Notes under the pieces: model-generated
The model's database searches: none
The model's input: the letters and a program-made list of their open reading frames with translations, nothing else
What the model was told of the DNA's origin: nothing
Position numbers and translations under genes: made by a program
Part shown: positions 6,453 to 11,195 of the stretch, piece by piece
Layout: every line of letters begins with the position of its first letter
Numbering within the stretch: the first letter of the stretch is position 1
From: Deltaproteobacteria bacterium
GTDB taxonomy: Bacteria; Desulfobacterota; Syntrophobacteria; B119-G9
DNA length: 11,195 nucleotides
Direction of reading: 5' to 3'
NCBI GenBank assembly: GCA_003646715.1
Contig: QMLL01000027.1
Span: forward strand, 1 to 11,195

Positions 6453-7166
6453 TTAAAACCCTCTCATTTGAAGAGCTTCCCTGATGTCCCTGTGCATTCT
6501 GTCAATGAGCGAATCAGGGTCACGTGCATTTCTGATGGGTCTGCCAATTACAACATAATCTGCACCGTTCAAAAACGCTTCCCTGACGGTAACAATCCGT
6601 TTTTGATCATCGGTGATATTTCTTACTGGCCTTATTCCTGGGGTTACCACCAGGAATTTTTTACCGAGGTGCTCTCTGAGCCTTGCTGCTTCAAGTCCGG
6701 ATGAAATTACGCCATCGCAACCGATCTCAAGAGCTCGCTTAGCCCTCGACAGTACCAGGTCTTCCACGAAACATTCAAAGCCTAGATCCCTCAGATCTCC
6801 TTCGTCCAGGGATGTGAGGACAGTTACGGCAAGGATTTTAAGAGTGCCTTTTGCGCTTACTGCGGCCTTCATTATCTCGTCGTTACCGTGAACGCTGGTG
6901 AAAGAGATACCTTTGTCTCTGATCTGTTCCACTGCAAGCTTAACGGTTTGTGGAACATCGAAGAACTTTAAATCAAGGAATACTTCAAGATCCCGGGCCA
7001 GTATCCAGTCTACTATGTTAAACCAGCCTGCCAGGAAGAGCTGAAGTCCAATCTTGTAGAACCTAATTCTATTTTCAAACTGTTTTACTGTTTGCTTGGC
7101 TTCCTCGACTGTCGGAACATCAAGAGCCAGTATAATACGTTTTTCCAGGGGAATATCCTTGCCCAT
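6453..7166 (-). CDS. pyrF: Orotidine 5'-phosphate decarboxylase
   Basis: Catalyses the last step of UMP synthesis, decarboxylating OMP in the cytoplasm. The 237-residue length is normal for the bacterial form. The barrel motifs are in order: LALDVP (Asp16), YKIGLQLF (Lys38), the catalytic DLKFFDVPQT (Asp65, Lys67, Asp70), SVHG, TVLTS, TPGIRP and IGRPIRNARDP with the phosphate-binding arginine. All key residues are present. The ATG at 7166 has only a weak GAG-type ribosome binding site close by. It follows clpP on the same strand but is separated by 99 nt containing a hairpin terminator, so it is probably transcribed on its own, although no convincing promoter is visible. It converges on the transport/lyase operon, and the repeat pair fills the gap between them. 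Confidence 0.95.
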   Translation of the reverse strand: MGKDIPLEKRIILALDVPTVEEAKQTVKQFENRIRFYKIGLQLFLAGWFNIVDWILARDLEVFLDLKFFDVPQTVKLAVEQIRDKGISFTSVHGNDEIMKAAVSAKGTLKILAVTVLTSLDEGDLRDLGFECFVEDLVLSRAKRALEIGCDGVISSGLEAARLREHLGKKFLVVTPGIRPVRNITDDQKRIVTVREAFLNGADYVVIGRPIRNARDPDSLIDRMHRDIREALQMRGF

Positions 7167-7200
7167 GTTCTCAAGCCCGCTATAATGTTTATGAGCAACT

Positions 7201-7229
7201 AAAATGCCGGGTGTTTTGTACCCGGCATT
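7201..7229 (-). terminator. Hairpin terminator after clpP
   Basis: A perfect 10-bp stem (7203-7212 with 7220-7229, core GCCGGGT/ACCCGGC) with a 7-nt loop lies 36 nt after the clpP stop. On the minus strand it ends in TTTT. The short T-run makes it moderate rather than strong, but the stem is very stable. Confidence 0.65.
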
Positions 7230-7265
7230 CCAGAAATCACTTTACCAGCCCGGACTACCCAATGT

Positions 7266-7877
7266 TTAGCCCGCATTAATTTTTTCTTCTTTCGTTTCCC
7301 TGTGGTAAAGAACCTTATCCACTATTCCGTATTCAATTGCTTGAATACCGGACATGTAAAAATCACGCTCCGTATCCCTGGCAATCTGGTCGAGAGGCTT
7401 ATTAGTATGGTGTGCGAGAATCTTATTCAGTTCTTCTCTCAACCTCAGAATTTCTTTCGCTTGAATGTCCACATCTGTGGCCTGTCCTTGAAATCCGCCC
7501 ATGGGCTGATGAAGCATTATCCTCGAATGTGGAAGTGCAAATCGCTTGCCTTCGGCCCCCGCAGCCAGAAGCAATGCTCCCATACTGGCGGCCTGTCCCA
7601 TGCACAGTGTTGATACGGGTGGCTTTATAAATTGCATGGTATCGTAAATGGCCAGACCTGCTGTGACAAGCCCTCCCGGAGAATTAATATAAAAGTGGAT
7701 ATCCTTGTCCGGGTCTTCCGATTCCAGGAAGATCATCTGAGCTATAATAAGGTTTGCAATTTCGTCGGTAATGGTGGTTCCCAGGAAAATAATTCGTTCC
7801 CTGAGGAGCCTGGAATAAATATCAAATGCTCTTTCTCCGCGTCCGCTCTGTTCAACAACGATTGGTATAAGAGACAT
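7266..7877 (-). CDS. clpP: ATP-dependent Clp protease proteolytic subunit
   Basis: Serine protease subunit that forms the tetradecameric chamber degrading proteins unfolded by ClpX or ClpA. From the chosen start it is 203 residues, with the complete catalytic triad Ser98 (GQAASMGA), His123 (MLHQPMGG) and Asp172. NSPGG (65-69) and the N-terminal PIVVEQSGRGERAFDIYSRLL are typical, so there is little or no propeptide. The reading frame stays open upstream to 7991, but that part is very basic and overlaps the end of tig in another frame. ATG 7877 is preferred because it starts the conserved N-terminus, has GGAG 7 nt upstream and lies 1 nt after the tig stop, giving translational coupling. clpX is not downstream in this window; a terminator and pyrF follow. 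Confidence 0.95.
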   Translation of the reverse strand: MSLIPIVVEQSGRGERAFDIYSRLLRERIIFLGTTITDEIANLIIAQMIFLESEDPDKDIHFYINSPGGLVTAGLAIYDTMQFIKPPVSTLCMGQAASMGALLLAAGAEGKRFALPHSRIMLHQPMGGFQGQATDVDIQAKEILRLREELNKILAHHTNKPLDQIARDTERDFYMSGIQAIEYGIVDKVLYHRETKEEKINAG

Positions 7878-7878
7878 A

Positions 7879-9234
7879 TCACTCTCCAGTTTCATCGGTA
7901 TTTTTTGGTTCTCCATTTTCTTTGGTTTCATCCGAAACACTGCTCTCGTCTTCGGACGCATCTGCAGCTTCCGCCTTGGTCTCAGCTGCATTTATTTCCT
8001 TTTCTTCGGCTTCTTTCTTAAGTTCTTCTTCCAGAGTTCCTTCCGGTACTTCGGTAACTTCAGCCCATTCTATCAGTTTTTCTATAACCTTTTCTGTTGC
8101 AGCACCGCTACCGGTACCATCTCCGCTAATTCCCTCCAGTTCTGCTATCTTTCCTAGAATCAGCGCAAGCTTTGTCCTTCTTTCTGCTTCGGGTCGGTAC
8201 TGTTCTTTAAGAGCATCTTCGCTGGAGTGAATATCCGGTAACGTCAATCCCCGGGCTTCGAGTTGTTTCTTAAACTGCTCTACCATCAGAGCCATTTCTC
8301 GTTCAACCAGGCGCCTGGGTAACTCGAAAGAAGTTCTTTCTAACAGGGCATTAAAAAGTTGCTCCCTGAGCATATTTTCTGATCTGGACTCCTTCATTTT
8401 AAGGAGTTCCTCTCTGATTTTCTCCTTGATTTCCTCCAGCGAAGAAAAATCACCAAGATCCCTGGCAAATTCGTCATCCAGTTCAGGGAGTACCTTCTGT
8501 TTTACTTCTTCGAGTGTTACCTTGAATTCTACTTCTTTTCCTGCCAGCTCTTTATTTGGTGTCTCCGGTGAATACTGGATCTTAACCGACCTTGTTTCCC
8601 CGACTTTCATGCCCAGTAGCTGGGAATCAAAATCTGCGTGTATCTGAGCTTTCCCGACCTCAAGGGTAAAATCAACTGCCGACAGGTCGTCCTTTTTCTC
8701 GCCATCTATCATGGTATCAAAGTCAATTACGACAAAATCACCTTCCTTGACGGGAGGCGGTTCTTCGACAGTCTCGAGATAGGCATTGTTTTCACGAAGT
8801 TCTTGCAGTTTTTCTTCGACTTCTCTATCCGTAACTTCAATAACTTCTTTCTTAAGAGGAATACCCCTGTAATCCTCGATAGTTATCTCAGGTTTGACCT
8901 CTGCAATGGCAGAGAATTTAAGAGGTTTCTGACCTTTGAAATCAATTTCTTCGAAGTCGTATTCGAGCTCGACAAGAGGCTCTATCTCGCTTTCTTCCAG
9001 GATCTTGGGAATGTTAATTTCGAGGAGTTCCTGCACCGTTTCCTGATTTACCTGGGGGCCATAAAAACGTTCCAGCATGAACCTGGGTGCTTTTCCTGGT
9101 CTGAAACCCTTGATTTTCACCCTCTTGCGGAGTTCCTTGTATTTCTTAGACAGGATTTTTTCCACTTCCTCATGAGGGATTTCGACATTAATCTTCTTTT
9201 CCGTTGGGCTGATCTCTTCTAGCTCAAACTTCAT
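7879..9234 (-). CDS. tig: Trigger factor (ribosome-associated chaperone, FKBP-type PPIase)
   Basis: Binds ribosomal protein L23 at the exit tunnel and shields nascent chains; it also has prolyl isomerase activity. The N-terminal ribosome-binding domain carries the signature GFRPGKAP (43-50). The FKBP-like PPIase domain spans about 155-245 (EGDFVVIDFD ... GMKVGE), and the helical C-terminal chaperone arms follow. At 451 residues it is somewhat longer than E. coli trigger factor (432). The excess is a low-complexity acidic tail of about 50 residues, rich in Glu, Asp, Ser, Thr and Ala, with no fold apparent. The start at 9234 has GAGG close upstream. It lies 40 nt downstream of a tRNA-Leu gene without a clear terminator between, so both are probably transcribed from the promoter at 9387-9415, together with clpP. 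Confidence 0.95.
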   Translation of the reverse strand: MKFELEEISPTEKKINVEIPHEEVEKILSKKYKELRKRVKIKGFRPGKAPRFMLERFYGPQVNQETVQELLEINIPKILEESEIEPLVELEYDFEEIDFKGQKPLKFSAIAEVKPEITIEDYRGIPLKKEVIEVTDREVEEKLQELRENNAYLETVEEPPPVKEGDFVVIDFDTMIDGEKKDDLSAVDFTLEVGKAQIHADFDSQLLGMKVGETRSVKIQYSPETPNKELAGKEVEFKVTLEEVKQKVLPELDDEFARDLGDFSSLEEIKEKIREELLKMKESRSENMLREQLFNALLERTSFELPRRLVEREMALMVEQFKKQLEARGLTLPDIHSSEDALKEQYRPEAERRTKLALILGKIAELEGISGDGTGSGAATEKVIEKLIEWAEVTEVPEGTLEEELKKEAEEKEINAAETKAEAADASEDESSVSDETKENGEPKNTDETGE

Positions 9235-9274
9235 TGTCCTCGCTTTCTCTATAAGTGTCTAAGATTATTAAAAA

Positions 9275-9357
9275 TGGTGCGAGAGGGGGGACTCGAACCC
9301 CCACGGTTACCCGCTGGATCCTAAGTCCAGTGCGTCTGCCAATTCCGCCACTCTCGC
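9275..9357 (-). tRNA. tRNA-Leu (anticodon UAG), CCA encoded
   Basis: Reading the minus strand, the acceptor strands GCGAGAG and CTCTCGC pair perfectly, followed by discriminator A and an encoded CCA (9277-9275). The anticodon stem CTGGA/TCCAG encloses CTTAGGA, giving anticodon TAG (UAG), which reads CUA and related Leu codons. The T-arm is GGGGG-TTCGAGT-CCCCC. The long variable arm contains CGG/CCG, as expected for a class II tRNA. Length is 83 nt including CCA. Confidence 0.97.
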
Positions 9358-9386
9358 AAGCTAAAATTTGCTCCGAATTGTCGCAA

Positions 9387-9415
9387 CCTATATTAACTTT
9401 GCCATATTCTGTCAA
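9387..9415 (-). promoter_or_regulatory. Sigma70 promoter of the tRNA-Leu / tig / clpP transcript
   Basis: On the minus strand TTGACA (9415-9410) is a perfect -35, followed by a 17-nt spacer and TATAGG (9392-9387) as -10. The predicted start near 9380 lies about 23 nt before the tRNA 5' end, leaving a short leader for RNase P to remove. Confidence 0.7.
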
Positions 9416-9480
9416 GTGAAAAAGTGATGAATGCGGCTACAGTTACTGTTTGTAACCTGCGTCATAAAATGTCGGAAAAG

Positions 9481-9519
9481 TTGGAAAGAATCCAATTTGT
9501 TTCCAGTGGTCCTTTCCAA
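9481..9519. repeat. Clustered TTGGAAA / TTTCCAA inverted repeats
   Basis: TTGGAAAG (9481-9488) and CTTTCCAA (9512-9519) form a perfect 8-bp inverted repeat. A further TTTCCA at 9500-9505 and a TCCAA at 9491-9495 can pair with the same left arm. The cluster lies in the divergent region between the tRNA promoter and the uspA-type gene. It may be a set of regulator sites, or chance in AT-rich sequence. Confidence 0.3.
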
Positions 9520-9561
9520 ATCGAAAAATTCCAGGTAAACTACTAGGAATACAAGTGCAAT

Positions 9562-9600
9562 AATAGAACATCTCGCATCTCTGAGAAATGATGTTCTATT
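9562..9600. promoter_or_regulatory. Perfect 11-bp inverted repeat upstream of the tandem Usp gene
   Basis: AATAGAACATC (9562-9572) and GATGTTCTATT (9590-9600) are perfect inverted arms 17 nt apart. Neither neighbouring gene ends here: tRNA/tig reads away to the left and the Usp gene starts to the right at 9688. A terminator role is therefore unlikely. The right arm lies where a -35 region would be if the AT-rich stretch 9614-9624 (containing TATATT and TATAAC) holds the -10 of the Usp gene, which fits an operator. No strong -35 match is visible, so the promoter itself is uncertain. Confidence 0.5.
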
Positions 9601-9687
9601 TTCTAACGCGCTTTATATTATAACTCTGTTGGTTGAAATTTGGTAACTCTTTCACGCGAAATATAGGGAATGAGACAGGAGAAAACT

Positions 9688-10629
9688 ATGGAAAAGAGAA
9701 TACTGGTAGGATTTGATGGTTCGGAGAGGTCAATGAGGGCTGTGGATTACGTTGGTTTTATGTTTCAGAATAGAAAGGATATCCACCTAACAATTTTGTA
9801 TTTGATGAATCCGTTACCAGCGCTCCCGAAAGAACAGGATATATCTCTCAGACATAAACTACATCAGCAGAAGGAGCGCCTGGAAAAAGAACGCAAGGAG
9901 AGAGCCGGTGCAGCTTTTGAAAGAGCAAAGGAGGTGTTGATCAGAAAGAATATTCCAGAGGACAGGTTTACTGTAAAGGCCGAATTCCAGAAATTGGGAA
10001 AGGCACGGGACTTATTGAGCATAGCAGAGAAAGGGAATTCGTTTGATGCTGTTGTAGTGGGCAGAAGAGGTCTAGGGGCGTTTACCAAAATGTTCGCTGG
10101 TAGTGTTTCCATTGAACTGGTTCGGATGCAGAAGGAGATCCCGGCCGTTGTTGTGGGAAATGTTATAGAATCTAAAAAGGTGCTGATAGCCATGGATGAT
10201 TCTGAAAATTCTCTACAGGCGGTGGATTATGCAAGTTTTATCCTTGGCAATGACCCTGAAGTTCAATTTACGCTTTTTAGTGCCTTACCTTCACTGCAAA
10301 CGATGCTTGGTGAAGGAATTAGCTGTGAAATAAATGAGCTGGAAAAGTGCTACCAGTCTGACGAAGAAAGACAGATGAATGAATCTTTTGCAAGAGCCGA
10401 GAAAATATTTAGTGACGCAGGGGTGGAATATGCCAGGATAAAAACGAAGATCAAGAAAAAAAGCTTCAACATTGCCAAGGATATTTACGAAGAAGCTAAA
10501 AGAGGTGGGTACGGCACCGTTGTGCTGGGAAGAAAAGGCAGAACAGGATTAAAAGGCATTGTCATGGGAAGTGTTTCTCTGAAATCGCTGGCGCTCATTG
10601 AAGACCGGGCTGTGTGGATTGTCGGCTAG
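9688..10629 (+). CDS. Tandem-domain universal stress protein (UspA family)
   Basis: Cytoplasmic protein of 313 residues made of two Usp domains, about 3-157 and 163-313. Each domain starts with the typical beta-strand and Asp (ILVGFDGSE, Asp10; VLIAMDDSEN, Asp170) and ends with the nucleotide-binding pattern G-x2-G-x9-G-S. Domain 1 has it at Gly125, Gly128, Gly138 and Ser139; domain 2 at Gly281, Gly284, Gly294 and Ser295. Both are intact, so the protein is expected to bind ATP. A charged, probably helical insert (about 50-82) interrupts domain 1. ATG 9688 is chosen because AGGAG lies 6 nt upstream; an in-frame ATG at 9670 has no properly spaced site. Usp proteins accompany stress and membrane-transport functions; a CLC channel gene follows 138 nt downstream, but a functional link is only suggested by position. 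Confidence 0.9.
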   Translation: MEKRILVGFDGSERSMRAVDYVGFMFQNRKDIHLTILYLMNPLPALPKEQDISLRHKLHQQKERLEKERKERAGAAFERAKEVLIRKNIPEDRFTVKAEFQKLGKARDLLSIAEKGNSFDAVVVGRRGLGAFTKMFAGSVSIELVRMQKEIPAVVVGNVIESKKVLIAMDDSENSLQAVDYASFILGNDPEVQFTLFSALPSLQTMLGEGISCEINELEKCYQSDEERQMNESFARAEKIFSDAGVEYARIKTKIKKKSFNIAKDIYEEAKRGGYGTVVLGRKGRTGLKGIVMGSVSLKSLALIEDRAVWIVG

Positions 10630-10696
10630 TGAATCGTTTGCACTTGTTGAGGCACTATAATTCGCTCTCTTTTCTGCTATTCTTGTCGTATTCAAC

Positions 10697-10723
10697 TTGT
10701 AGATTGTATGTTATTTTTATAAT
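10697..10723 (+). promoter_or_regulatory. Possible promoter for the CLC gene
   Basis: A perfect TATAAT lies at 10718-10723, 44 nt before the CLC start codon. The best upstream hexamer, TTGTAG at 10697-10702, is a poor -35 with only a 15-nt spacer. Another TATAAT at 10656-10661 also lacks a good -35. The gap between the two genes has no strong terminator, so read-through from the Usp gene is also possible. Confidence 0.25.
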
Positions 10724-10767
10724 AAGGATACATAATTCTCCAATAATTTATAAATGACGGAGAAGCA

Positions 10768-11195
10768 ATGAAGCCGGAGAGCGAGTTTGGTCTTAAGACA
10801 AAGCTCGGCAGAATTGAAATAAACGAACATGTATTCATTTCCATCATAGCGATCCTTATTGGTGTTGCGGCCGGCTATGGTGCCGTGATATTTCGTTTTG
10901 CTATCAAAGGAGCGCAGTACCTCTTTTACCAGAACACCGCTGATTTTCTGGAATTTCAGCACGAAGTTCCCTTTTATTTGAAGATACTTTTACCCGGCCT
11001 GGGAGGCCTGATCGTCGGACCCATGATTTACTACTGGGCCAGAGAGGCCAAGGGGCATGGTGTTCCGGAGGTTATGGAAGCCGTAGCGGTAAAAGGAGGA
11101 AGAATCAGGCCACGGGTTAGCCTTGTTAAGATTCTTGCATCCGGATTATCTATCGGTTGTGGTGGGTCAGTGGGTAGAGAAGGCCCAATGGTGCA
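10768..11195 (+). CDS. CLC-family chloride channel/transporter, N-terminal part (cut by window end)
   Basis: The first 142 codons of an integral membrane CLC protein that moves anions as a channel or as an H+/anion antiporter. Membrane segments are visible at about 22-45 and 70-90. Two hallmark selectivity-filter motifs are present: GHGVP (96-100), in the place of GSGIP in E. coli ClcA, and GCGGSVGREGP (130-140) with Glu138 as the gating glutamate. The spacing of 41 residues from His97 to Glu138 equals that between Ser107 and Glu148 of ClcA. His in place of the chloride-coordinating Ser is a subfamily feature that may affect selectivity. ATG 10768 is supported by GGAG 5 nt upstream. The rest of the protein, including any CBS or TrkA_C domains, lies outside the window. 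Confidence 0.92.
   Translation, partial: MKPESEFGLKTKLGRIEINEHVFISIIAILIGVAAGYGAVIFRFAIKGAQYLFYQNTADFLEFQHEVPFYLKILLPGLGGLIVGPMIYYWAREAKGHGVPEVMEAVAVKGGRIRPRVSLVKILASGLSIGCGGSVGREGPMV

Noticed and set aside
7878..7991. N-terminal extension of ClpP by 38 residues (open frame up to 7991)
   Set aside because: It is highly basic low-complexity sequence, an out-of-frame reading of the acidic tig tail. The conserved ClpP N-terminus and a good ribosome binding site point to ATG 7877.
8638..9222. Plus-strand ORF of 194 codons
   Set aside because: It is antisense to tig; its Phe/Leu-rich composition mirrors the Glu/Lys-rich trigger factor codons.
9224..9415. Minus-strand ORF of 63 codons across the tRNA-Leu
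   Set aside because: Its translation contains GGIGRRTGL...VRVPPLAP, a familiar false product of reading through a tRNA gene.
9670..9687. Upstream ATG start for the tandem Usp protein
   Set aside because: No ribosome binding site at a proper distance; AGGAG lies inside this stretch and serves the ATG at 9688.
10717..10962. Minus-strand ORF of 81 codons at the right end
   Set aside because: It is opposite the CLC gene, whose filter motifs make the plus strand clearly coding.

Overview
The window looks like chromosomal DNA of a Desulfobacterota-type (former Deltaproteobacteria) anaerobe, possibly a sulfate or sulfite reducer. The signs are a rhodanese-rubrerythrin fusion protein, tandem universal stress proteins, a tRNA-Leu/tig/clpP cluster, a GHGVP-type CLC channel, and a palindromic repeat of the kind usually read in error as 'VIPAKAGIQ'. 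The taxonomic placement is inference; there is no rRNA or species marker here. I see no phage, CRISPR or insertion sequence with a transposase, so most of the window is ordinary core or near-core genome.

Layout, left to right. (1) 47-886, minus strand: rhodanese plus ferritin-like diiron protein. (2) 887-1293: divergent intergenic region with a good sigma70-type promoter on the plus strand and a leader of about 317 nt. (3) 1294-6201, plus strand: an apparent operon. It encodes a GltI-type acidic amino acid binding protein, then a strong hairpin/T-tract, two GltJ/GltK-type permeases, a GltL-type ATPase, an Asp/Glu racemase family protein and a PLP enzyme of the D-cysteine desulfhydrase / L-cysteate sulfo-lyase / ACC deaminase family. 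(4) 6245-6357: a doublet of inverted palindromic repeats between convergent genes. (5) Minus strand, read from right to left: tRNA-Leu(UAG) at 9357-9275, tig, clpP, a hairpin terminator, then pyrF. A good promoter lies just upstream of the tRNA. (6) 9416-9687: divergent region with a perfect 11-bp inverted repeat. (7) 9688-10629, plus strand: tandem UspA protein. (8) 10768 to the window end: the first 142 codons of a CLC chloride channel/transporter.

The most interesting reading concerns region 3. The binding protein keeps the residues that I recall contacting aspartate/glutamate in E. coli-type GltI, and it is followed by an Asp/Glu racemase relative and a beta-eliminating PLP lyase. Cysteate is the sulfonate analogue of aspartate. 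Uptake by a Glu/Asp-type ABC importer, stereochemical interconversion, and elimination to pyruvate, ammonia and sulfite would form a compact pathway, and the sulfite would be an electron acceptor for a sulfite-reducing cell. D-cysteine or another D-amino acid is the main alternative. The family assignments are well supported by the sequence; the substrate is inference.

Region 5 is the familiar protein quality-control cluster: trigger factor, then the ClpP protease with a 1-nt gap. It ends after clpP and is followed by pyrF instead of the clpX-lon pair often found there.
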